24,260 nucleotides of DNA, taken from CAG-238 sp963601575. Lineage in GTDB: Bacteria; Bacillota; Clostridia; Peptostreptococcales; Anaerovoracaceae. The notes under the pieces are model-generated. The model searched no databases, was not told where the DNA came from, and was given only the letters and a program-made list of their open reading frames with translations. Within the stretch, counting starts at the first letter, position 1, and every line of letters begins with the position of its first letter. The stretch covers positions 1 to 24,260 of the forward strand of contig CAVCFO010000026.1 of the NCBI GenBank assembly GCA_963601575.1. The letters run 5' to 3'. Made by a program: the position numbers and the translations under genes. Shown one piece after another: positions 1 through 6,925 of this stretch.

Positions 1-770
1 GAAGCCGCCATATCACGCAGTTTCCGCTGCCATATTGGTCGAATACTTCCTCAAACAGCATAATCCGCGAGATGATTGAAAATGCAAACAGGGATGCAAG
101 GCGGGATTTGGAAACGCTTATGGACGGCGGGACCATTGAAAAACAGGTGCATGAAGACATAACCTACGGCGACATTCACGACTCACAGGACAATCTTTGG
201 AATTTCCTGTTCTTCACCGGCTACCTGAAAAAAGTCGGTGAACGCTTTGAAAAGAATAAGCTGTTTTTGGAAATGAAAATCCCCAATACGGAAATCGAAT
301 CGATTTATGAGGATTCCATTTCAAAGTGGTTCGAGAAAAAAATCGAAAAGGCTGACCGAAGCCCTTTGATACATGCTCTCGAAACCGGTGACTGTGAGGC
401 TATAGAAAACTTCTTAAACGAGCAGCTTCTGGATACCATCAGCTATTTTGACTATGCGGAAAGCTACTACCACGGATTTATGACAGGGCTTCTGAGCAAT
501 GCCGGACGGTATCGCGTATACTCAAATCGGGAAAGCGGAAACGGCCGGCCCGATATCGTGCTTCAAACCGCAAATGTCCGCAAAGGCAGCGTAATCATTC
601 TTGAACTGAAAATCGCAAGCAGCATAGCACAGATGGATAACCTGTGTGACAAAGCTCTTGCCCAGATTGATGAGCAGCACTATGCAGAGCCTTTTGCAAA
701 CGAGGGCTATCCGGACATAAGAAAATATGCGGTATGTTTTTACAAGAAAGAATGCATGGTTAAGAACTGA
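1..770 (+). CDS. AAA-ATPase-like / PD-(D/E)XK nuclease-domain protein, 5' end outside window
   Basis: The reading frame is open from base 3 to the stop at 768-770, so the gene starts upstream of the window; the ATG at 72 is internal. The first visible residues (PLPYWSNTSSN, then DNLWNFLFFTGYLKK) match the end of the AAA-ATPase-like domain that precedes the DUF1703/PDDEXK_9 nuclease domain in a common Firmicutes and Bacteroidetes family. The nuclease core is visible near the end: GRPD about 160 residues after the ATG at 72, followed by ILELK, which supply the Asp and the Glu-x-Lys of the PD-(D/E)XK site. The known family is full length at roughly 500-600 residues, so more than half is missing here. 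The biological role of the family is poorly defined; links to mobile elements or defence are inference. A terminator follows at 808. Confidence 0.8.
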   Translation, partial: SRHITQFPLPYWSNTSSNSIIREMIENANRDARRDLETLMDGGTIEKQVHEDITYGDIHDSQDNLWNFLFFTGYLKKVGERFEKNKLFLEMKIPNTEIESIYEDSISKWFEKKIEKADRSPLIHALETGDCEAIENFLNEQLLDTISYFDYAESYYHGFMTGLLSNAGRYRVYSNRESGNGRPDIVLQTANVRKGSVIILELKIASSIAQMDNLCDKALAQIDEQHYAEPFANEGYPDIRKYAVCFYKKECMVKN

Positions 771-807
771 AAAGTTAGCGCTTGTTGAGAATTTTTATAA
801 ATAATGG

Positions 808-845
808 AAGGCTTGGTTCGCTTTGAACTAGGCCTTTATTTTATC
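808..845 (+). terminator. Rho-independent terminator after the nuclease-domain gene
   Basis: A 12-bp stem with two G-T wobbles (AAGGCTTGGTTC, loop GCTTT, GAACTAGGCCTT) is followed by a T-rich run. It separates the first gene from the metal-efflux promoter. Confidence 0.8.
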
Positions 846-911
846 TTGTTAAAGTCACAAAAACTTTCGAAAAAAGTCGGAAAAAATGCAAAAGAATTTT
901 CAGAAAACCTC

Positions 912-941
912 TTGACAGTTGAATGGTTATTCAATTATAAT
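912..941 (+). promoter_or_regulatory. Sigma-A type promoter of the metal-efflux operon
   Basis: TTGACA at 912-917 and TATAAT at 936-941 are separated by 18 bp. Both hexamers are perfect consensus. The spacer itself is filled by a palindrome (separate entry), so a bound repressor would directly block RNA polymerase. Transcription should start near 948. Confidence 0.85.
919..934 (+). promoter_or_regulatory. Operator O1, ArsR/SmtB-type palindrome in the promoter spacer
   Basis: TTGAAT-GGTT-ATTCAA is a perfect 6-4-6 inverted repeat containing the TGAA-N6-TTCA core typical of operators bound by SmtB/CzrA/CadC-type metal sensors. It lies wholly between the -35 and -10 hexamers. The identity of the binding protein is inference; a candidate is the arsR gene at 9835-10194. 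Confidence 0.7.
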
Positions 942-950
942 ATGCTTAAC

Positions 951-970
951 AGTTGAACGAACGCTCAACT
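951..970 (+). promoter_or_regulatory. Operator O2, second related dyad at the transcription start
   Basis: AGTTGA-N8-TCAACT is an inverted repeat with 6-bp outer arms, centred 34 bp (about three helical turns) downstream of the centre of O1. It shares the AGTTGAA half site with O1. Its position just downstream of the -10 box suits repression. The core is imperfect compared with O1. Confidence 0.6.
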
Positions 971-1033
971 TTAGAAGAAAAAAATTAGAGCGAGCAAGCT
1001 CGGATACAAATGATTTTGCAGGAGGACATAGAA

Positions 1034-1255
1034 ATGAAAAAGACATATTTACTCGAAGGACTTGATTGCGCAAACTGTGCCGCAGAGGTTGAAAGAAACG
1101 TAGGAAAGCTTGATGGCGTAAACAGCGCGTCGGTTAACTTCCTTACACTCAAGATGGTGCTGGACGTAGAAGAAGCGGGCTTTGACGAAACATACAAGAA
1201 GATCGTAAAGACCGTGAAAAAGACCGAGCCTGACGTAGAAATCAAGGAGCTGTAA
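1034..1255 (+). CDS. Stand-alone HMA heavy-metal-binding protein
   Basis: A 73-residue protein with the heavy-metal-associated (HMA) fold signature GLDCANCAAEVE near the N-terminus. The two Cys of CANC would bind a soft or transition metal ion. The start at 1034 is chosen over an in-frame ATG at 1010 because AGGAGG at about 1020-1025 sits at the right distance. In most Zn/Cd P1B ATPases this domain is fused to the N-terminus of the pump; here it is a separate gene 36 bp upstream of the ATPase. It probably delivers metal to the pump or senses it, which is inference from context. Copper chaperones (CopZ) have the same fold, but the partner pump is of the Zn/Cd class. Confidence 0.85.
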   Translation: MKKTYLLEGLDCANCAAEVERNVGKLDGVNSASVNFLTLKMVLDVEEAGFDETYKKIVKTVKKTEPDVEIKEL

Positions 1256-1291
1256 AGCCAAAAACGTGGAAATCTATGGAGGAAATGTGGG

Positions 1292-3178
1292 ATGAAAAAG
1301 ACTGTAATTAGACTGGTGATTGGAGCACTGCTGTTTGTTGCGGCGGTGATTGCCCCGGCAGAGCCATATATTCTCAAGTTTGCGCTTTATCTTATTGCCT
1401 ATCTTGAAATCGGCTACAAGGTTCTTTGGAAGGCGCTGCGAAACATCAGCAGGGGAAAGGTTTTCGACGAAAACTTCCTCATGGCTGTGGCATCGCTGGG
1501 AGCCTTTGCAACGGGCGAGTTTCCTGAGGCGGTGGCGGTTATGCTTTTCTATCAGGTTGGCGAGCTTTTCGAGGACTACGCGGTGGGTAAATCCAGAAAA
1601 TCCATTACGGAGCTCATGAATATCCGCCCGGACTATGCAAACATCCTGCTTGAGGGCGGAGACACGAAAAAGGTTGACCCGGACGAAGTGAAAATCGGCG
1701 ATGTGATCGTAATAAAGCCCGGAGAAAAGGTTCCGCTGGACGGCATCGCCCTCAGCGGGCAGTCCAGACTGGATACGGCGGCGCTTACCGGTGAGTCCGT
1801 TCCGCGCAGCGTTATGGCAGGAGACGAAATTCTCAGCGGCTGCATTAACGAGACGGGCCTGCTGGAAGTAAAGGTAACAAAGCTCTTCGGCGAATCCACG
1901 GTAAACAAGATCCTTGAACTTGTAGAAAACGCCAGCAGCCAAAAGGCTAGGATGGAAAATTTCATCACCAGGTTTGCGGCGGTCTATACCCCGGCAGTTG
2001 TAGGAGCGGCTGCAGTTTTGGCGCTGCTTCCGCCTATACTCATCGGAAGCGGCATAGCAGGAAGTGCTGCGGGATTTTCGGGAGCCTTATTCAAAGATTG
2101 GATTTATAGGGCGCTAAACTTCCTTGTAGTTTCATGCCCTTGTGCACTTGTAATTTCGGTGCCGCTGAGCTTTTTCGGCGGAATCGGAGCTTCCTCAAAG
2201 ATAGGCTTGCTTGTTAAGGGCAGCAACTATCTGGAAGCGGCGGCCCATACCGAGTTTGTAGTTATGGACAAGACCGGAACACTTACCAAGGGCGTTTTCA
2301 AGGTCGAGAGCGTAAAAAGTGCAGGAGATCTCACAGAAGATGAGATTCTCAGGCTCGCAGCATATGCCGAGGCAAATTCCACCCACCCGATTTCCGTATC
2401 CCTTACAGAGGAATATCAGGCGCGGACGGGCTCAGATATCGACAAATCGCAGATAAGCGATGTACGCGAAATCGCAGGGCACGGCGTTGAAGCCATTATC
2501 GGCGGCAAAAAGGTTCTCGCAGGAAATGCCAAGCTGATGGAGCGCGAGGGGATCGGTTATCGGCCTTCCGAAGAAGCAGGAACCGTGGTTCATGTGGCAC
2601 TGGACGGAAAATATGCCGGCTGCGTGACCATAGCAGACCAGATCAAGGAAGACGCGGCCCGTGCAATCGCGGGACTGAAGGCGAGAGGAATAAGGACCGT
2701 AATGCTTACCGGGGACAGCAAAGCGGTGGCAGAAAGCGTAGGCGCAAGACTTGGAATCGACGAGGTTCACGCAGAGCTTCTTCCGGAGAACAAGGTCCGT
2801 GAGGTAGAAAGACTTTTGGCAGAGAAATCCCCGAAGGGCAAGCTCATGTTCGTAGGCGACGGCATAAACGACGCTCCGGTGCTTGCCAGAGCGGATATCG
2901 GGGCCGCAATGGGAGGCCTTGGGTCGGATGCTGCTATCGAGGCTGCGGATGTGGTTATAATGACCGACGAACCATCGAAGCTTCTTGATCTGATGGATAT
3001 CGCAAGAAAGACCCTCACCATCGCAAAAGAAAATGTTGTCTTTGCCCTTGCGGTAAAGTTAGTGGTTCTGGTGCTCAGCGCGATAGGACTTGCAAATATG
3101 TGGGCAGCCGTATTCGCAGACGTAGGCGTATCGGTAATCGCCATCATCAACGCCATGCGAGCGCTGAAAGTGAAATAG
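1292..3178 (+). CDS. cadA: Heavy-metal translocating P1B-type ATPase (Zn/Cd/Pb efflux, CadA/ZntA class)
   Basis: A 628-residue membrane pump that would export divalent soft metals using ATP. Visible motifs in order: actuator loop TGES (166-169), transmembrane metal site CPC (282-284, in SCPCALVIS), phosphorylation site DKTGT (326-330), the His-Pro of the nucleotide-binding domain (STHPIS, near 365), TGD (473-475) and the hinge GDGINDAP (522-529). The last helix contains ADVGVSVIAIINAMR, with the Asp position typical of the Zn/Cd subgroup rather than copper pumps. The protein has no N-terminal HMA domain; that domain is encoded by the gene just upstream. GGAGG about 10 bp ahead supports the ATG at 1292. 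Metal selectivity (Zn versus Cd versus Pb) cannot be resolved from sequence alone. A strong terminator follows. Confidence 0.93.
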   Translation: MKKTVIRLVIGALLFVAAVIAPAEPYILKFALYLIAYLEIGYKVLWKALRNISRGKVFDENFLMAVASLGAFATGEFPEAVAVMLFYQVGELFEDYAVGKSRKSITELMNIRPDYANILLEGGDTKKVDPDEVKIGDVIVIKPGEKVPLDGIALSGQSRLDTAALTGESVPRSVMAGDEILSGCINETGLLEVKVTKLFGESTVNKILELVENASSQKARMENFITRFAAVYTPAVVGAAAVLALLPPILIGSGIAGSAAGFSGALFKDWIYRALNFLVVSCPCALVISVPLSFFGGIGASSKIGLLVKGSNYLEAAAHTEFVVMDKTGTLTKGVFKVESVKSAGDLTEDEILRLAAYAEANSTHPISVSLTEEYQARTGSDIDKSQISDVREIAGHGVEAIIGGKKVLAGNAKLMEREGIGYRPSEEAGTVVHVALDGKYAGCVTIADQIKEDAARAIAGLKARGIRTVMLTGDSKAVAESVGARLGIDEVHAELLPENKVREVERLLAEKSPKGKLMFVGDGINDAPVLARADIGAAMGGLGSDAAIEAADVVIMTDEPSKLLDLMDIARKTLTIAKENVVFALAVKLVVLVLSAIGLANMWAAVFADVGVSVIAIINAMRALKVK

Positions 3179-3270
3179 AGGATATCGGGGGCTACTATTT
3201 ATAGCTTGCGGGCATAACGATTTGTCAACATTACCTTGTCAAATCCTCGCTACATCAAAAGCAAATTTTG

Positions 3271-3307
3271 AAGTATGATTTATCTGTAGATAAGTCATAC
3301 TTTTTTA
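3271..3307 (+). terminator. Terminator of the metal-efflux operon
   Basis: A long stem (AAGTATGA outer arm pairing with TCATACTT, and an inner TTATC-TGTA-GATAA) is followed directly by six T. It is the clearest intrinsic terminator after the ATPase gene, about 90 bp from its stop codon. Confidence 0.88.
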
Positions 3308-3313
3308 TTATGT

Positions 3314-3338
3314 CGGAAATATCATTTTGATATTTCCG
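3314..3338 (+). promoter_or_regulatory. Perfect 11-bp inverted repeat in the GRE leader
   Basis: CGGAAATATCA, loop TTT, TGATATTTCCG. There is no T-run after it, so it does not look like a terminator. It lies between the upstream terminator and the glycyl radical enzyme gene and could be a protein-binding site or an RNA hairpin. Function is unknown. Confidence 0.6.
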
Positions 3339-3345
3339 GAATAAC

Positions 3346-3390
3346 AAGAAAGTCTACCGCTGAAATCTGATGGGCGAAGCGGGCTTTCTT
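3346..3390 (+). promoter_or_regulatory. Second leader hairpin just upstream of the GRE gene
   Basis: AAGAAAG (3346-3352) can pair with CTTTCTT (3384-3390), and CCGCT (3357-3361) with AGCGG (3378-3382). The 3' arm ends in a weak T-rich stretch about 10 bp before the Shine-Dalgarno site. It could act as an attenuator or an mRNA-stability element; no known riboswitch class was recognised. Confidence 0.45.
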
Positions 3391-3413
3391 ATATTACTAT
3401 AAAGGAGCGAGAA

Positions 3414-5789
3414 ATGAACAAAAGCAGAATTGATATGATGAACGACAGGCTGAAAAATTCGAAGCCTGCGCTGGATGTTGAAAGGGCAAGGCTGGTTACA
3501 GAAGCATACGAAAAATATGCAAACTGCACGCCGGTTATCCGCAGAGCAAAAGCCTTTGCGTACATACTCGACAACATGGAGCCTAATATGCAGGAGGGCG
3601 AGCTGATTGTCGGCAGCCAGACCACGAAGGTAAGAGGAGTGCCGATTTTTCCGGAATTCGGAGCAAAATGGGTTATAAACGAAATAGACCTTTTCCCTGT
3701 AAGAGGCACAGACCCGATTATCGTAACGCAGCAGGTAAAGTCAGAGCTTGTGCCGATCCTCGAAAAGTGGGGCGATAACACCTTTGATGTGCAGTCTACG
3801 GCGGCGCTGGATTCCTACGTGCTGAAAGCCCAGGATTGCGGCGTTTTGTCGGTGGGGGCAAGAACGACAGGCATGGGCCATATTTCTCCGGACTATCCGA
3901 GAATTTTGCCGCTGGGACTTAGGGGACTAATCAACCAATCAAAGGCTATGATAGAAAAAACACCGATTTTGAATCCGGAGGACGCGAGGAAGGTTGATTT
4001 CTGGAACGCAAACATCATTTCCATGGAAGCTGTCATCAGATTTGCGCATAAGTTCTCTGGCCACGCGGCTAAACTCGCAGAGACAGAAAAAGACCCGCAG
4101 AGAAAGAAGGAACTACTGAAAATCGCAGATGTTTGTAGCAACGTTCCGGAAAACGAACCGAGAGATTTCTGGGAGGCGATTCAATTCGTATGGTTCCTTC
4201 AGCTTACGATTCAGATCGAGGACAACGGCCACTCCATAGCAATCGGAAGACTCGATCAGAATTTATATCCTTATTACAAAAAATCCGTTTTGGAAGGGGA
4301 CTTCCCTGCATCGGACGCCCAGGAACTCCTTGCGGCATTATACATCAAATGCACAGAAATTTTGAAGCTCAGAGACAGCTTTGACTCCCTTGCTTTTGCG
4401 GCATATCCGATGTGGCAGCAGATGGCAATCGGAGGGTTAACAAGAGATGGCAAGGATGCCACAAACGAGCTGACCTATACCGTTTTCGATGCATGGAATT
4501 TGGTAAAGACCGTGCAGCCGACCATGGCGATGCAGGTAAACGACAATACCCCGCAGGCTTTGCTGGACAAGGCCATGGATTATGTGCAAAAGGGATATGC
4601 GATCCCGGCATTCTACAACGATAATCTTGTATGCGAGCTTTTGAAGCATAAGGGCGCAACCGAAGAAGATTCAAGGGACTGGACCGTTCACGGCTGTGTG
4701 GAGCCGTATGTTCAGGGAAAATCCGACGGCAGACCGAATGTAGGCTATGTAAATGCCGCAAAGTGTATTGAGCTAGTGCTTAACAACGGCTGGGATCCCG
4801 TTGCCAGGTGCGAAATGGGACTCAAAACCGGCGACCCGAACACATTTACGAGCATAAAGGATTTTGAAGAAGCCCTTCATAAGCAGATCGTGCATTTCGT
4901 CAAGGTTATGTGCGAGGCCTATACGAAAGTATGTGCAATGCACGCACTCTATGTACCTAAGGGCTACGCTTCGGCGCTGGTAACGGACTGCATCGCAAGG
5001 GGCAAATCCCTTGAAGAAGGCGGAGCTTTGTACAACTCATCCGGCGTGTTCCTTGTCGCCATGGCAAACGGGGCAGACAGCCTTGAGGCCCTGGACTATG
5101 TGATTTTCAAAGAGAAGATGATGAGCGCGGCAGAGTTTAACCAGATCCTTTTGAACAACTTTGAGGGTAACGAAAGACTGCGCCAGATTATTCTCAACAA
5201 GGTCCCCAAATACGGCAACGACTGCGAATCCGTGGACGGCTATGCAAACCGCATGATCAGGGCATATAACGAAGAAATGATAAAATATCGCGACAGCAGA
5301 GGCGGCACATACGAAAACTGCATCCTGTCCACATCCTTCAACGTATTGCAGGGCAAAACTATCGGTGCCACGCCGGACGGCAGACTGGCAGGAGAGCCGG
5401 TATCCGATAACGCATCCCCGATGGTAGGACGCGACGTTACAAGCCCTACGGCTACGATCAAATCCGTGGCTTCCATCGACCAGTCCGATTGCAACAACGG
5501 GGCGCTGTTCAATATCAAGTTTGACCCGAACATCGTTCAGGGAGAAAGCGGCAAAGAAATACTTGAAAATGTGGTTAAGGCTTACTTCGGCATGAACGGT
5601 GAACACATCCAGATCAATGTGGTTGATGCACAGACCCTGCGGGATGCACAGAAAAATCCGCAGGAATACAAGAATCTTCTGGTTAGAGTAGCGGGATATT
5701 CGGCTTACTTTATCGAGCTTGACAGAGAAGTACAGGATAATATTATCGGCAGGACGGCCCACAAAAATGTAGGCTGCGGTTGCTGCTAA
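3414..5789 (+). CDS. Glycyl radical enzyme (PFL2 / glycerol-dehydratase-like group), substrate unassigned
   Basis: A 791-residue enzyme that uses a protein glycyl radical to start C-O, C-N, C-S or C-C bond chemistry without oxygen. The radical loop is RVAGYS with Gly761. The active-site thiyl Cys is Cys428 in HGCVEP, with the catalytic Glu430 two residues on. His-Ser in NGHSI (273-274) matches a substrate-contact pair of clostridial glycerol dehydratase. The Asp that follows the active-site Cys by 14 residues in that enzyme is Asn442 here, so glycerol dehydratase activity is doubtful. The Cys-Val-Glu-Pro sequence also argues against pyruvate formate-lyase, which has two adjacent Cys. The length fits the 785-790 residue dehydratases. 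The C-terminus ends in GCGCC, an unusual cysteine-rich tail. AAAGGAG precedes the ATG by 6 bp. The activase gene follows 17 bp later. The substrate remains open. Confidence 0.9.
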   Translation: MNKSRIDMMNDRLKNSKPALDVERARLVTEAYEKYANCTPVIRRAKAFAYILDNMEPNMQEGELIVGSQTTKVRGVPIFPEFGAKWVINEIDLFPVRGTDPIIVTQQVKSELVPILEKWGDNTFDVQSTAALDSYVLKAQDCGVLSVGARTTGMGHISPDYPRILPLGLRGLINQSKAMIEKTPILNPEDARKVDFWNANIISMEAVIRFAHKFSGHAAKLAETEKDPQRKKELLKIADVCSNVPENEPRDFWEAIQFVWFLQLTIQIEDNGHSIAIGRLDQNLYPYYKKSVLEGDFPASDAQELLAALYIKCTEILKLRDSFDSLAFAAYPMWQQMAIGGLTRDGKDATNELTYTVFDAWNLVKTVQPTMAMQVNDNTPQALLDKAMDYVQKGYAIPAFYNDNLVCELLKHKGATEEDSRDWTVHGCVEPYVQGKSDGRPNVGYVNAAKCIELVLNNGWDPVARCEMGLKTGDPNTFTSIKDFEEALHKQIVHFVKVMCEAYTKVCAMHALYVPKGYASALVTDCIARGKSLEEGGALYNSSGVFLVAMANGADSLEALDYVIFKEKMMSAAEFNQILLNNFEGNERLRQIILNKVPKYGNDCESVDGYANRMIRAYNEEMIKYRDSRGGTYENCILSTSFNVLQGKTIGATPDGRLAGEPVSDNASPMVGRDVTSPTATIKSVASIDQSDCNNGALFNIKFDPNIVQGESGKEILENVVKAYFGMNGEHIQINVVDAQTLRDAQKNPQEYKNLLVRVAGYSAYFIELDREVQDNIIGRTAHKNVGCGCC

Positions 5790-5806
5790 GAAATGCGGTG
5801 AAAGAT

Positions 5807-6745
5807 ATGAAAAAGGGTACGGTTTTCAATATACAAAAGATGTCCATACACGATGGACCGGGAATACGCACGACGGTTTTTCTCAAGGGCTGCCCGCTGA
5901 GATGTATTTGGTGTTCAAATCCGGAGAGCCAAAAGCCGGGCAGGGAAATCGCCTGCTTTCCGGCAAGATGCGTAAGCTGCGGCTACTGCGCCGAGGTTTG
6001 TCCCAAGGGAATCATTGAAAGCAAGCCGCCCTACGGCATCACAAGCCGCGAAAATTGCGACCTTTGCGAAATCTGCGTAAAGGAGTGCTGCACAAACGCA
6101 AAAAAGGCAATCGGCGAGGAATACGAGACGGACGCCTTGCTCAGTGAAATTTTGAAAGATAAGTCCTTTTATGACTCATCCGGAGGAGGGGTAACCTTCT
6201 CCGGGGGTGAGCCGCTGCTTCAGCACGAGTTCCTTACGGAAATCCTGAAAGAATGCCATGAAAAGGGCGTGCATACGGCGATAGAGACTACGGGCTACGC
6301 AAAGCCTGAGGTGATAGAGGCTGTGATTTCCCATTTAGACCTTATTTTTATGGACATAAAGCACATGGACTCTCAGAAGCACCGCGACCTAACGGGAGTT
6401 TCCAATGAACAGATCCTCGAAAATCTGTCTTTTATTGCCGAAAATCACAAAGACGTCATCGTAAGGATTCCTGTGATTCCGGGGCTTAACGACAGCGACG
6501 AAAACATATGCAAGGCGGCCGCCTTTGTAGCGGGCAAGGGCATAAAAAGGCTGGAGCTCCTTCCTTATCACAACCTCGGCGAGGTAAAATACGGGCAGCT
6601 TGGAAAAGAATATGCCCTGAGCGATGTTAAAACACCATCAGATGAGCGAATGGACTACCTGCTAAGGCTGGCGCAGGATGCTGCCCGCAAGGAAGCCTGC
6701 TCAGGCTTCACAGAGGTAAGGATTGAAAATTCCGTAAATGCGTAA
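5807..6745 (+). CDS. Glycyl radical enzyme activating enzyme (radical SAM)
   Basis: A 312-residue radical S-adenosylmethionine enzyme that would install the glycyl radical on the enzyme encoded just upstream. The radical-SAM cluster motif CX3CX2C is at Cys29, Cys33 and Cys36 (GCPLRCIWC). A ferredoxin-like insert follows with two four-Cys sets: Cys55, 58, 61, 65 and Cys84, 87, 90, 94, expected to hold two more 4Fe-4S clusters. This is the layout of activases for non-PFL glycyl radical enzymes. The SAM-binding GGEP motif is visible in GVTFSGGEPLL. The start is set at the ATG at 5807; a TTG at 5780 in the same frame would overlap the upstream gene and adds no conserved residues. Specificity is assigned only from adjacency. 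Confidence 0.92.
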   Translation: MKKGTVFNIQKMSIHDGPGIRTTVFLKGCPLRCIWCSNPESQKPGREIACFPARCVSCGYCAEVCPKGIIESKPPYGITSRENCDLCEICVKECCTNAKKAIGEEYETDALLSEILKDKSFYDSSGGGVTFSGGEPLLQHEFLTEILKECHEKGVHTAIETTGYAKPEVIEAVISHLDLIFMDIKHMDSQKHRDLTGVSNEQILENLSFIAENHKDVIVRIPVIPGLNDSDENICKAAAFVAGKGIKRLELLPYHNLGEVKYGQLGKEYALSDVKTPSDERMDYLLRLAQDAARKEACSGFTEVRIENSVNA

Positions 6746-6817
6746 GCGGCATATTTGCCGAAGTCTCTCGCCGGGAGTCGTACTTTTTGTCATCATAACA
6801 TTGATAAAACCTCGCTT

Positions 6818-6844
6818 TTGTCAGACAACATTGCATGTTATAAT
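6818..6844 (+). promoter_or_regulatory. Possible extended -10 promoter of the antiporter gene
   Basis: TATAAT at 6839-6844 is preceded by TG one base upstream (TGTTATAAT), an extended -10 element. The best -35 match, TTGTCA at 6818-6823, has a short 15-bp spacer. The 180-bp gap after the activase gene leaves room for an independent promoter with an untranslated leader of about 75 bases. Confidence 0.5.
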
Positions 6845-6925
6845 TTAGACAAACAAAACAACAAGCATGCAAGTTGGAGTGTACATTTTGAAACTACAGA
6901 AAAAATAAAAGATGAGGTAAGTAAA

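Noticed and set aside
5037..5762. A 241-codon minus-strand open frame opposite the glycyl radical enzyme gene.
   Set aside because: It overlaps the conserved radical domain of the enzyme in antisense and has no recognisable features.
3414..5789. Assignment of the glycyl radical enzyme as pyruvate formate-lyase, choline TMA-lyase or hydroxyproline dehydratase.
   Set aside because: It lacks the Cys-Cys pair of pyruvate formate-lyase, is shorter than choline lyases, and has Pro-Tyr rather than the Thr-Gly-Cys that I recall following the GCVE motif in hydroxyproline dehydratase.
6746..6790. Short hairpin CGGCA/TGCCG after the activase gene, considered as a terminator.
   Set aside because: A 5-bp stem with no T-run directly after it; the T-run at 6783 is too far away.
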